Below, piece after piece: positions 7,814 to 16,379 of a DNA stretch of 64,000 nt. A program made the translations under genes and the position numbers. Below the pieces are notes generated by a model, which saw only the letters and a program-made list of their open reading frames with translations, had not been told where the DNA came from and searched no databases. The DNA is from Desertimonas flava (GTDB lineage: Bacteria; Actinomycetota; Acidimicrobiia; Acidimicrobiales; Ilumatobacteraceae), in contig NZ_QKYK01000003.1 of NCBI RefSeq assembly GCF_003426815.1, forward strand, positions 310,001-374,000. The letters run 5' to 3'. Positions within the stretch are counted from its first letter, which is position 1; each line of letters starts with the position of its first letter.

Positions 7814-8737
7814 TCACCGCCCGGCGGACCGGCCGTAGATGCGCTCCGCGTTGCCGAACGACACCAGCTCGGCCTCCGCCGGCGTCAACCCGCTCATCGC
7901 CTGCCGGAAGCCGTCGACGAGCCGCGAGTACGGCCCTTCCGTCTGGCCGATGTCGGTCCCGCACACGACGCGATCGGCACCGAACTCGTCGGCGAAGCGC
8001 CGAAGGAACTCGGCCGGATCGATCGAGTCGGCCACGAGGCAACCGAGGTTGATCCCGGTGAACTTGTAGTGGACGTTCGAGCACGAGCGCAGTTCGCGGA
8101 GCGCATCGGTGATGCCGAAGTCGTCGGTCGAGATGTAGGGCACGTACCCCGGCTCGGTGCGCTGCCGCCGGACGGACGCGATCGCCCCCTGACGGATGCC
8201 GAGATGATCGATGAGGATCGGCGTCTCCGGGAACTCCTCGGCCAGCAGCTTCAGGGCCGGCAGGTTGTAGCTCTGGTGCGGCTCGAACATGATCATCGCA
8301 ACGGCGATGCCGAGCTCGGCGGCCCGCTCCCACAGACGCATCACGCGGGGCGAGTTCAACCACCCCGTGTCGTCTGTGTCGAACGTCGGCCGGGAGAACC
8401 GGATCCCTCCGACCGACCGGGTCTCGACGAGCCGGCGCAACAGCTCGGGAGCGTCGGGATCGTGCGAGTCGAGCATGACGACCGGCACGAGCCGGTCGGG
8501 ATTCGTCGCCGCGGTGTCGAGGGCGTAGGAGTTGTCGGTCCCGTAGAAGAAGTACCGCTGCACGACGCACGCCTTGGCGACGTTCGTCTCGTCCATGGCG
8601 GCGAGAAGCTGCTCGCCGGTGAACGGCTCCACCTCGGCGCCCTGGTGCTCTTTGGCTGGTGGGTAGGCCTGACGGTCGTCCGAGAGGACGTGGGCATGCG
8701 TGTCGAAGATGGGCAGTGCGTGCGCGTGACCGGTCAC
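7814..8737 (-). CDS. Amidohydrolase (amidohydrolase-2 family)
   Basis: The 307-residue TIM-barrel protein begins with the metal-binding DTHAH motif (residues 12-16) and keeps later barrel signatures, PILIDHLG near 190 and VVCGTDIG near 270. The family includes metal-dependent hydrolases and decarboxylases, such as gamma-resorcylate and ACMS decarboxylases, so C-C bond hydrolysis or decarboxylation of an aromatic-derived acid is plausible. The GTG start at 8737 lies 7 nt after a TAGGAT -10 hexamer in the cluster operator, so the mRNA is probably leaderless. A paralogue lies at 16380. Confidence 0.8.
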   Translation of the reverse strand: MTGHAHALPIFDTHAHVLSDDRQAYPPAKEHQGAEVEPFTGEQLLAAMDETNVAKACVVQRYFFYGTDNSYALDTAATNPDRLVPVVMLDSHDPDAPELLRRLVETRSVGGIRFSRPTFDTDDTGWLNSPRVMRLWERAAELGIAVAMIMFEPHQSYNLPALKLLAEEFPETPILIDHLGIRQGAIASVRRQRTEPGYVPYISTDDFGITDALRELRSCSNVHYKFTGINLGCLVADSIDPAEFLRRFADEFGADRVVCGTDIGQTEGPYSRLVDGFRQAMSGLTPAEAELVSFGNAERIYGRSAGR

Positions 8738-8743
8738 GGCAGA

Positions 8744-8755
8744 ATCCTATGTGAT
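8744..8755 (-). promoter_or_regulatory. Cluster operator/promoter 1 (ATCCTATGTGAT)
   Basis: Variant of the shared 12-bp palindrome. On the - strand it ends in TAGGAT, followed 7 nt later by the GTG of the amidohydrolase gene. Confidence 0.6.
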
Positions 8756-8873
8756 GCTCAGGCCGCGACGGCGCGGGACAACCACGCCCTCTCCGAGACG
8801 CCCGTTCTGAAGCCCTCGGAGCTGGCGCGGCGCTCATTCAAACGAGCACGCGACCTTGAGACTGCACCACAGA

Positions 8874-8885
8874 ATCGCATATGAT
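8874..8885 (+). promoter_or_regulatory. Cluster operator/promoter 2 (ATCGCATATGAT)
   Basis: Variant palindrome with a perfect right half. TATGAT at 8880-8885 serves as -10 for the monooxygenase gene starting at 8895. Confidence 0.65.
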
Positions 8886-8894
8886 TGCTGCATC

Positions 8895-10820
8895 GTGTCC
8901 GACCCGTTCTCCGACGACGAGCTGACGGCGGCGATCGAGTCGGCCGATCCGGTCGCCCTTCGCGCCGCTCTCTGGATCCAGACGCAGTTGGCGTCGCTCA
9001 TCGCGATGCCCACGGGACGCCCCTCGGGGGTGACGCACCTGCTCCCACCGATCGAGCTGCTCGACGATCACGACGTGGCCCGCGTGCGGGCCGACGCGGC
9101 GGCGTTCCTGCGCGCCCATCTCGCCGGCGGCTCCGAGCCGCGAACGCCGCAGCGAGCGCAGATCGCCACCATCGTCGAGATGCTCACCGGCGACGCGCCG
9201 GCCGAGGCGACGCACGAGTTCTGGTGGGAGGAGTTCGCCGCCGAGCCGCTGAGCCGGCGAGCGGATCCGATCGACCGCGCCGACCTCGACGCGACATTTC
9301 CGGAGCTGCGTGTCGTCATCATCGGGTCGGGAATGGGAGGCATCAGCGCCGCAGTGATGCTCCAGGCAGCGGGCATCCCCTTCACGATCATCGAGAAGAA
9401 CGCCGCGCTCGGCGGCACGTGGCACTCCAACACGTATCCGGGCGTGCGCGTCGACGTGCCCAGCCGGGCCTACTCGTTCACGTTCGAGCCCGACTATCCG
9501 TGGCAGCACCACTTCGCCCCGCAGGAGGAGCTGCTGCACTACCTCGAGCACACGGTCGAGCGGCGGGACATCGGCCGGCACATCGTGTTCGGGACCGAGG
9601 TGACCAAGCTGACGTGGGCCGAGCACGATCGCTGCTGGGTGCTCGAGACGCGAAGGGCCGACGGGACCACCGGAGTCGAACGCGCCCAGTTCGTCGTGAG
9701 CGCCGTCGGGCTGTTCAGCAGGCCACGTGAGGCGAACTTCGAGGGTCTCGACTCGTTCCGCGGGATGGCCATGCACACCAGCGAGTGGGACCACTCCTGC
9801 GAGGTCACCGGCCGGCGGGTCGGCGTCGTCGGCACCGGCTCGAGCGGCATCCAGGTCGTCCGGCCACTCTCCGAGGTCGCCGCCCATCTCACGGTCTTCC
9901 AACGCACGGCCAACTGGCTCGGCCACGCCCCGCGCTACACCGAGCCGGTCGCCGAGAGTGAACGGTGGCTGATCGAGCGCTTCCCGTTCTACGTGCACTG
10001 CGTCCGCGTCATCCAGATCTACGCACGCGGCGACGCCCGCCAGAGCCTCATCGACGTCGACCCCGACTGGGACGACCCGGATTCGGTGAGCGCCCCCAAC
10101 GCCGCCCTCCGGACCCAGTTGCTCGAGTACCTCCGCACCGAGCTCGACGGGCACCCCGACCTGATCGAGCGCTGCACCCCCGCCTTCCCGGCCCTCGCCA
10201 AACGCCTGCCGATGGACAACGGTTGGTACCGCGCACTGCGCGAGGACCACGTCGCTCTCGAGACGCGCCACATCCGCCGCGTGGTGGCCGACGGTGTCGA
10301 GCTCGACGACGGCGACGTCGTGCCCCTCGACGTGCTCGTCCTCGCCACCGGGTTCCGCGCCACCGACTTCCTCTGGCCGATGGAGATCGTCGGCGTCGGC
10401 GGTGTCACACTGTCGGACGTGTGGGAGGCCGACGGGGCCCGGGCCTACCTGGGGATCATGGTGCCCGGCTTCCCGAACCTGTTCTGCTCCTACGGTCCCA
10501 ACACCAACCCCACCACCGGTGGGCCGTGCATGTGGGGCGAGTTCCAAGCGCGGTTCGTCGTCGAGGCGATCGGCGCGCTGGCGCGGTCCGGCCACCGCAG
10601 CATGGAGGTCCGGCGCGACGTGTTCGACGACTACAACGCCCGGCTCGACGAGGCGCTCAGCACCAAGGTCTGGCTGGACCCTCGCCAGACGTCGTACATC
10701 ACCAACGAGCACGGCCGCGTCACGACGAACGCGCCGTGGAAGACGCACCAGTACTGGCAATGGACCCGGCGCCCCGACCTCGACGAGTACATCCTCGACG
10801 GCACCACGGAGGAACGATGA
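8895..10820 (+). CDS. Baeyer-Villiger monooxygenase, 4-hydroxyacetophenone monooxygenase type
   Basis: Inserts an oxygen next to a ketone using FAD and NAD(P)H, giving an ester. Seen: an extra N-terminal domain of about 140 residues, FAD-binding GSGMGG near 143, the Baeyer-Villiger fingerprint FRGMAMHTSEWD near 287, NADP-binding GTGSSG near 313, and an ATGFRATDFLW segment near 485. At 641 residues, with this N-terminal extension, it matches 4-hydroxyacetophenone monooxygenases rather than shorter cyclohexanone types. GTG at 8895 is chosen for its distance to the -10. First gene of an operon with a lipocalin-like protein and an esterase, which could hydrolyse the ester. Paralogue at 14377-16308. 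Confidence 0.88.
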   Translation: MSDPFSDDELTAAIESADPVALRAALWIQTQLASLIAMPTGRPSGVTHLLPPIELLDDHDVARVRADAAAFLRAHLAGGSEPRTPQRAQIATIVEMLTGDAPAEATHEFWWEEFAAEPLSRRADPIDRADLDATFPELRVVIIGSGMGGISAAVMLQAAGIPFTIIEKNAALGGTWHSNTYPGVRVDVPSRAYSFTFEPDYPWQHHFAPQEELLHYLEHTVERRDIGRHIVFGTEVTKLTWAEHDRCWVLETRRADGTTGVERAQFVVSAVGLFSRPREANFEGLDSFRGMAMHTSEWDHSCEVTGRRVGVVGTGSSGIQVVRPLSEVAAHLTVFQRTANWLGHAPRYTEPVAESERWLIERFPFYVHCVRVIQIYARGDARQSLIDVDPDWDDPDSVSAPNAALRTQLLEYLRTELDGHPDLIERCTPAFPALAKRLPMDNGWYRALREDHVALETRHIRRVVADGVELDDGDVVPLDVLVLATGFRATDFLWPMEIVGVGGVTLSDVWEADGARAYLGIMVPGFPNLFCSYGPNTNPTTGGPCMWGEFQARFVVEAIGALARSGHRSMEVRRDVFDDYNARLDEALSTKVWLDPRQTSYITNEHGRVTTNAPWKTHQYWQWTRRPDLDEYILDGTTEER

Positions 10821-11236
10821 CCACCAGCCGACCACAACCGGACTGTCCCCTCATCGGGACGTGGAGCCTCGTCGGATGGCGCGACCTCGTCGACGAGCCG
10901 ACCAGCCCGGCGCCGGCGTGGCACGGCGTGACAGGCCAGATCATCTACACCGCCGACGGCACGATGTCGATGCAGATGTCCGAGCGGGACCGGGACCGAT
11001 TCGCCGGGACCGAACCAACGCTCACCGAGAAGGCCAGGGCGTTCAACGAATGCCACGCCTACAGCGGGACGTTCACCCATCGGGACGCGCGGGTGATCCA
11101 CCACGTCCGGCAATCGAACGCACCCAACTACATCGGCACCGACCAGATCCGGTTCGTCGACGTGGACGCATCGACCCTCGTGCTCACGAACGAGTCGCGG
11201 ACCCGCGCGTTGACGTGGGAGCGGGTGACGGCGTGA
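10817..11236 (+). CDS. Lipocalin-like domain protein
   Basis: A 139-residue beta-rich protein of the lipocalin-like family (PLIGTWSLVGW opening near residue 10, GQIIYTADGTMSMQMS near 42). Such proteins are thought to bind small hydrophobic ligands; no enzymatic residues are evident. The ATG overlaps the monooxygenase stop (ATGA) and its own stop overlaps the esterase start, so it is translationally coupled in a three-gene operon. A close paralogue lies at 13138. It may carry the ketone or ester intermediate (inference). Confidence 0.8.
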   Translation: MTTSRPQPDCPLIGTWSLVGWRDLVDEPTSPAPAWHGVTGQIIYTADGTMSMQMSERDRDRFAGTEPTLTEKARAFNECHAYSGTFTHRDARVIHHVRQSNAPNYIGTDQIRFVDVDASTLVLTNESRTRALTWERVTA

Positions 11237-12180
11237 CCTACACCTATGCCCCGGGCCTGGGAGAGGCCGCGGCCGCGTTCCCGCCCGCCGGCCTCGACGA
11301 CGTCTCTGCGGCACGCGCTCGGGTCGAGGCGTTGGCGGCGGGACGAGCCGACTCCACCGACTGGACCGGCGTCGTCGTCGAGGATCGCCGCGTCGAGGGT
11401 GACGGCGGGACACCGGTGAAGGTGGCGATCTTCCGGCCCACGGACTCCGTCGAACCGGTCCCGACGATGGTGTTCTTCCACGGCGGGGGGTTCGTGCTCG
11501 GCGACGAGCGCTCCAACGACCCCTTGCTCACGATGCTCGTACGGGAGCTGCAGATGGCCATCGTGTCCGTCGACTACCGCCTGGCGCCGGAGCATCCGTG
11601 CCCCGCCGCCCTCGAGGACGGACGAACCGTGCTGCGTTGGTGCGCCGCCAATGCTGCGTCGGAACGCTTCGACACCGGTCGGCTGGCGCTCGGCGGCCAG
11701 AGTGCGGGCGCGGCGATCGCCGCAGGAGTCGCCCTGGCCAACCGATCCAATGATCCCCCGCTGTCGTTCCTGTTCCTCGGTGAGCCGGTCCTCGACCCGC
11801 GTCTCGCCACGCCGAGCATGACTGCCATGGACGACACCCCCGTGTGGCGGCGGCGCGACGCCGAACTGAGCTGGCGGTACTACCTCGGAGACCACACGGT
11901 CGACGATCTCCCGCCCTACGCCTCCCCGGCGACCTGCGAGCTGGTGGATCACCTCCCGCCGACGTACATCACGGCCAACGAGGTCGATCCGCTCCGCGAC
12001 GAGGCCATCGACTTCGCCCGCCGCCTGCTCGGGCAGGGCGTGGCGGTCGAGTTCCACCTCTACCGCGGCGCGTTCCACGGCTCGATGTCCTTCGAGGCCC
12101 CGGTCTCGGTACGGGCCCGCGCCGACCTGATCGACGAGCTCAGGCGCGGACTGGTCGACGCCGGCATCTGCGGCTCCTGA
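11233..12180 (+). CDS. Alpha/beta hydrolase, hormone-sensitive-lipase family esterase
   Basis: The 315-residue protein has the oxyanion motif HGGGF near residue 80, the nucleophile elbow GQSAG near 155, and a C-terminal acid and histidine (EVDPLRDE near 252; AFHGS near 280). The HSL-type family hydrolyses carboxylic esters. Its coupling to the Baeyer-Villiger monooxygenase suggests it cleaves the ester made by that enzyme, as in hydroxyacetophenone catabolism. GTG start overlaps the previous stop. No signal peptide, so cytoplasmic. Confidence 0.85.
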   Translation: MTYTYAPGLGEAAAAFPPAGLDDVSAARARVEALAAGRADSTDWTGVVVEDRRVEGDGGTPVKVAIFRPTDSVEPVPTMVFFHGGGFVLGDERSNDPLLTMLVRELQMAIVSVDYRLAPEHPCPAALEDGRTVLRWCAANAASERFDTGRLALGGQSAGAAIAAGVALANRSNDPPLSFLFLGEPVLDPRLATPSMTAMDDTPVWRRRDAELSWRYYLGDHTVDDLPPYASPATCELVDHLPPTYITANEVDPLRDEAIDFARRLLGQGVAVEFHLYRGAFHGSMSFEAPVSVRARADLIDELRRGLVDAGICGS

Positions 12181-12214
12181 GCCCGGCGCCGGCCCCGATG
12201 AGCCGACCCGACAG

Positions 12215-12226
12215 ATCTGATACGAT
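12215..12226 (+). promoter_or_regulatory. Cluster operator/promoter 3 (ATCTGATACGAT)
   Basis: TACGAT at 12221-12226 acts as -10. The cupin ATG at 12233 is exactly 7 nt downstream, so the transcript is probably leaderless. The same 12 bases recur at 39058. Confidence 0.7.
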
Positions 12227-12232
12227 TTCGCG

Positions 12233-13141
12233 ATGCCGTACGACGCGTCCGATCCGCGCTCGAAGCTGTCCACCGGCGTCGCCGTCCCCGCCGGAACGCC
12301 TCGCGAGCCGACGTGTCGCGAGCTGCATCACGTCGCCGCCGACGAGGAGCACCCGAACGGGAGCCGCACGTGGTGGACGCGCAGCCAGGCGATGGTCATC
12401 GCCCACACCGAGGCGCAGGCGGGTGACGAGCTGTCGGTCGACACCGGTGGCGAGTACATGGTGGTCGTGGCCGAAGGGGCCGGCGTCGTGGTCGAGGACG
12501 GGTCCGACTCCGAGGACGTGAACGAGTTCGCCGTGGTCGTCATGCCGTCGGGGCCGTCGACGGTTCGGGTCACGGCTCCGGGCATCGTGCTTCGCATCTT
12601 CGGCGCACCGACGGTCCCCGACCTGGCGGCCCGCTGCGCGAACGCCGCCGACTACGAGATCGACGATCCCAACGTCGCACCCTGGGCGCCGTGGCCCGCC
12701 CCGCCGGCGGGCGAGCGAATTCGGGTCTACCGAGCCGCCGACCATCCCCTCGAAGAAGGTCGCAACGGCCGACTGTTCCGGTGCACGACGGTGATGATCA
12801 ACGCCTCGGACCCGCGGTCCGATCTGCGCGAGCCGAACAAGCTGTCGCCCCATCACCACGACGACTTCGAGCAGGTCTCGCTGCAGGTGGAAGGCGACTT
12901 CACCCATCACTTCCGCGTCGCGTGGACGCCCGATGCAACGACGTGGCGTGACGACGATCATCACGTGACGGAATCGCCGGCGACGGTCGTGATCCCCCCG
13001 CCGCTGATCCACACCAGCCAGCCCCATGGCACGCGCCGGCGCGTCTTCTTCGACGTGTTCGCGCCGCCCCGCATCGACTTCTCCGAGCAACCCGGATGGG
13101 TGCTCAACGCCGACGAGTACCCCATGCCGGCGAGCCGATGA
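12233..13141 (+). CDS. Two-cupin-domain protein
   Basis: The 302-residue product has two beta-barrel halves. The second carries a metal-ligand pattern, SPHHHDDFEQVSLQ near residue 202 with a later histidine in PPPLIHTSQPHG near 260; the first (about residues 50-120) lacks the histidines. Bicupins include dioxygenases and isomerases; no specific reaction can be assigned. Leaderless start next to operator 3. Its stop overlaps the start of the second lipocalin-like gene. Confidence 0.7.
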   Translation: MPYDASDPRSKLSTGVAVPAGTPREPTCRELHHVAADEEHPNGSRTWWTRSQAMVIAHTEAQAGDELSVDTGGEYMVVVAEGAGVVVEDGSDSEDVNEFAVVVMPSGPSTVRVTAPGIVLRIFGAPTVPDLAARCANAADYEIDDPNVAPWAPWPAPPAGERIRVYRAADHPLEEGRNGRLFRCTTVMINASDPRSDLREPNKLSPHHHDDFEQVSLQVEGDFTHHFRVAWTPDATTWRDDDHHVTESPATVVIPPPLIHTSQPHGTRRRVFFDVFAPPRIDFSEQPGWVLNADEYPMPASR

Positions 13142-13560
13142 GCGCCGCCGGCGAGCACTGCCCGCTCGTCGGCACCTGGCGGCTCGTTGCGTGGACGTCG
13201 CCGCTGGACGGCGACACCCCGACGGCTGGGTTCCCGGAGTGGGAACGCGCACAGGGCCAGCTCATCTACACCGAGCAGGGCACGATGTCGGTGCAGACGT
13301 CGACGCCGGAGCGTTCGAGGTTCGGCGACGAGGCGGTCTACGGCGGAACGCCCGAGGAGAAGGCGACGGCGTACGACGACTTCCGTGCCTGCTGCGGGAC
13401 ATACGACTTCACGGGTGAGCGCGTGGTCCATCACGTCGACCAATCGGTCGTTCCCGACGACATCGGATCCGACCAGACCCTACTGGTGAGGCTGGACGAC
13501 TCGATCCTCGTGCTGACCGACGAGCCGCGGAGCCGATCGGCCACCTGGGAGCGGATCTGA
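13138..13560 (+). CDS. Lipocalin-like domain protein, paralogue
   Basis: A 140-residue paralogue of the protein at 10817, with the same opening (CPLVGTWRLVAW) and GQLIYTEQGTMSVQTS segment. ATG overlaps the cupin stop. It is followed by a convergent SDR gene after 37 bp. Likely ligand-binding; no catalytic motif seen. Together with the two Baeyer-Villiger paralogues it shows that this part of the cluster arose by module duplication. Confidence 0.8.
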   Translation: MSAAGEHCPLVGTWRLVAWTSPLDGDTPTAGFPEWERAQGQLIYTEQGTMSVQTSTPERSRFGDEAVYGGTPEEKATAYDDFRACCGTYDFTGERVVHHVDQSVVPDDIGSDQTLLVRLDDSILVLTDEPRSRSATWERI

Positions 13561-13597
13561 CCTGACCACGCGATCGGCATCGTCGTGCGGAGCCTCG

Positions 13598-14377
13598 TCA
13601 GTCGCCGGCGCCGAGGTCGGGGCGGCGGAACGGCTCACCGTGGAAGTAGCCCACGTCGACGATCGCGCCGGAGATGGCGCGGGCCTCGTCCGACAGCAGG
13701 AAGGCGACGACCGCGGCGACGTCGTCCGCGCTGTTCAGGTCGCCGGTCACCGACGAACGGGCGGCGATCACGGCCTCGGCTCGTGGGTCTCTCACTCCTC
13801 GATTCATCGGCGTCCGCGTCGTTCCGGGCGCCACGACGTTGACCCGGATTCGGTCGCCACGGTGATCGAGCGCCATCGACATGGCCAGGCTGAACAGCGC
13901 CCCCTTCGACGTCGCGTAGGCGGCGTGGGCCTCCCCGCCGTAGCCGGACGCCGAGCCGATCACCACCAGTGATCCCCCTCCTGCCGCGACCATCGTGCCG
14001 AGCGCGGCGCGGCACGCGTAGAAGACCCCCGACAGATTGACGGCGATCGTCCGCTCCCACACCTCGGGCGCCGTCTCGGGCACGGCGCCGGTGGCGCGCG
14101 CCGCGGCACATGCCACGAGGCCACTCAGCGCCCCCCACCTGTCGGTCGCCCGGCCGACCAGCTCCTCGCTCGCCGCCGGTTCGGCGACGTCTCCCGAGAC
14201 GAGCAGGACGGAGTCCGCATCGAACTGGCGGCGGGCGTCGTCCATGAAGACGTCCTCGAGCCCGAGGATCGCCAGGCGGTGCCCCCGCTGGAGCAGGCGA
14301 TGCGCGATGGCCAAGCCGATGCCGGACGTCCCGCCGGTGATCGCAGTCAAGGGAGTCGAACCGTCGCTCACCGACAT
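13598..14377 (-). CDS. Short-chain dehydrogenase/reductase
   Basis: The 259-residue SDR has the cofactor motif GGTSGIG near residue 15, a catalytic Ser in VVIGSASGYGG near 137 and YATSK near 153. SDRs interconvert alcohols and ketones with NAD(P)H. It follows the second Baeyer-Villiger monooxygenase with an ATGA overlap, so it may make or reduce the ketone substrate. Cofactor preference is not obvious, and the substrate is unknown. Confidence 0.85.
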   Translation of the reverse strand: MSVSDGSTPLTAITGGTSGIGLAIAHRLLQRGHRLAILGLEDVFMDDARRQFDADSVLLVSGDVAEPAASEELVGRATDRWGALSGLVACAAARATGAVPETAPEVWERTIAVNLSGVFYACRAALGTMVAAGGGSLVVIGSASGYGGEAHAAYATSKGALFSLAMSMALDHRGDRIRVNVVAPGTTRTPMNRGVRDPRAEAVIAARSSVTGDLNSADDVAAVVAFLLSDEARAISGAIVDVGYFHGEPFRRPDLGAGD

Positions 14378-16308
14378 CACTGCCCCTCGTCGGCCCCGCC
14401 GCTTAGGTGGTAGTCGTCGAGCTCGGGACGGCGGGTCCAGCGCCAGTACTGGCGCGTCTGCCACGGCGCGTTCGTCACGACGCGGCCGTGATCGTTCACG
14501 AAGTACGACGTCTGGCGCGAGTCGAGCCAGACCTTCGTCGCCAGGTTCTCGTCGAGCAGCTCGTTGTAGGCCTCGAACACCTCGCGCCGCACGTCGATGC
14601 TGCGCCGGCCGGCGCGGGCGAGGGCGCCGATCGCCTCGGCGGCGAAGCGCGCTTGGAGCTCGCCCCACATGCACGGCCCGCCGGAGATCGGGTTGGTGTT
14701 CGGGCCGTACAGGCAGAACAGGTTGGGAAAGCGCGGGACCATGATGCCGAGATAGGCCCGGGGCCCGTCGGTCGACCACGCCTCGGAGAGGTCGACGCCG
14801 TCGACGCCGGTGACCGTCATCGGCCACAGGTACTCGGTCGTGCGGAAGCCGGTCGCCAGGACGAGCACGTCGAGCTCGACGACGTCGCCGCCTTCGAGCT
14901 CCACGCCGTCGGACACGACTCGTCGGATCGGGCGGGTCTCGAGGTCGACGTGGTCCTCGCGCAGCGCGGCGTACCAGCCGTTGTCCTTCGGCACCCGCCG
15001 GGCCATCGGCGGATACACGGGCGTGACCTTCTCGATGAGGTCGGGCCGGCCGGCCAGCTGCTCCTCGATGTACCTCACCATGGACTCACGGAGCGCGGCG
15101 TTGGTCTTGCTGACCGAATGCGGATCGTCCCAGTCCGGGTCGACGTCGTTGAACCCGACGCGAGCGTCCGTGTCACCGATGGAGTGCACCTGCATGATCC
15201 GCACGCAGTTGACGTAGTAGGGAAAGTTGGCGAGCATCCACAGCTCGTCGTCGGGGATCGGCGACGTGTAGTTGGCGAGTTGGCTGATCCAGTTGGCACT
15301 CCGCTGGAACACGGTGAGGCGGCTGGCGGCGTCGGCCAGCTCGCGCACGACCTGGACGCCGCTCGAGCCGGTGCCGACGACGCCGACGCGACGGCCCTTG
15401 ATGTCCACGGAGTGATCCCACTCACTCGTGTGCATCGCCGTACCTCGGAACGTGCCGAGGCCGTCGATGTCGGTCTGGCGGGGGCGGCTGAACAGGCCGA
15501 CGGCGCTCACCACGAAGTTGGCGTCGATCGTCGTCGTCGAACCATCCGCGCGGCGCACCGTGATGTGCCAGGTCTGGATATCGGCGTCCCATCGCAGGGC
15601 GCTGACCTCGGTCTCGAACTCGATGTGCTCGCGAAGTCCGCGCCGGTCGACGGCGTGCTGCAGGTACTCGAGCAACTCGTCCTGCGGCGCGAAGTAGTGG
15701 CGCCAGAGGTGGTCCGGCTCGAACGTGTACGAGTAGGCGCGGCTCGGCAGGTCGACACGGACCCCCGGGTAGGTGTTGGAGAACCAGGTGCCGCCGACGT
15801 CGGCGTTCTTCTCGAGGATCGTGAACGGGATCCCAACCGCCTGCAGCATCACGGCGGCGCTGATCCCGCCCATGCCTGACCCGATGATGACCACGTGGAG
15901 ATCGGGGAAGGTGCGGCGCAGCGCCGCCTCGTCGATCGGGTCCGGACGCCGCGACTGCTCGACCGCGGCGAGCTCCTCCCACCAGAACTCGTGGGTCTCC
16001 TCGGCGACGCGGTCGCCGGTCAGCAGCTCGACGATCGTCGGGACGTCCGCGGCGGTGGGGGTGCGGGGTGTCAGGTCACCGGCCTGGAGCGCTCGCATCA
16101 CCACCAGCGCCTCGGCCCTGACCCGTTCCACGTCGCTCGGCTCGCGCAACTCGAGCGGGGGTACGACGTGCGAGGTCATCGCGCCGGGACGGTGCGACGG
16201 CATCGCGGCCAGCGCTGGGGATCGCGTCTGGATCCACAGCGCCGCCCGCAGGGCGATCGGGTCGGCGGCGGCGATGGCGGACTCGAGGTCGACTTCGGCA
16301 ACGTCCAC
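14377..16308 (-). CDS. Baeyer-Villiger monooxygenase, second paralogue
   Basis: Paralogue of the 8895 enzyme: N-terminal domain, GSGMGG near 143, fingerprint FRGTAMHTSEWD near 288, GTGSSG near 314. Start GTG 16308 is chosen over ATG 16338 because it gives 643 residues, aligns with the paralogue (SAIAAADPIALRAALW against TAAIESADPVALRAALW), and has AGGAAGGG about 7 nt upstream. Expected to oxidise an aryl or alkyl ketone to an ester with NAD(P)H. Forms an operon with the following SDR and shares operator 4 with the divergent amidohydrolase. Confidence 0.88.
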   Translation of the reverse strand: MDVAEVDLESAIAAADPIALRAALWIQTRSPALAAMPSHRPGAMTSHVVPPLELREPSDVERVRAEALVVMRALQAGDLTPRTPTAADVPTIVELLTGDRVAEETHEFWWEELAAVEQSRRPDPIDEAALRRTFPDLHVVIIGSGMGGISAAVMLQAVGIPFTILEKNADVGGTWFSNTYPGVRVDLPSRAYSYTFEPDHLWRHYFAPQDELLEYLQHAVDRRGLREHIEFETEVSALRWDADIQTWHITVRRADGSTTTIDANFVVSAVGLFSRPRQTDIDGLGTFRGTAMHTSEWDHSVDIKGRRVGVVGTGSSGVQVVRELADAASRLTVFQRSANWISQLANYTSPIPDDELWMLANFPYYVNCVRIMQVHSIGDTDARVGFNDVDPDWDDPHSVSKTNAALRESMVRYIEEQLAGRPDLIEKVTPVYPPMARRVPKDNGWYAALREDHVDLETRPIRRVVSDGVELEGGDVVELDVLVLATGFRTTEYLWPMTVTGVDGVDLSEAWSTDGPRAYLGIMVPRFPNLFCLYGPNTNPISGGPCMWGELQARFAAEAIGALARAGRRSIDVRREVFEAYNELLDENLATKVWLDSRQTSYFVNDHGRVVTNAPWQTRQYWRWTRRPELDDYHLSGGADEGQ

Positions 16309-16360
16309 GAGGGGTCCCTTCCTGAGCGCGGTGAGCATCCGTCCGTGCTCGTCGGGTCAG

Positions 16361-16372
16361 ATCATATATGTT
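16361..16372. promoter_or_regulatory. Cluster operator 4, divergent (ATCATATATGTT)
   Basis: Shared by two divergent genes. Leftward, TATGAT serves the monooxygenase with a 53-nt leader. Rightward, TATGTT ends 8 nt before the amidohydrolase ATG at 16380, which would be leaderless. Confidence 0.7.
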
Positions 16373-16379
16373 CTGGCTC

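Noticed and set aside
8838-10835. Long open frame opposite the first Baeyer-Villiger monooxygenase
   Set aside because: It mirrors the codon pattern of a clear enzyme on the + strand and encodes nothing recognisable.
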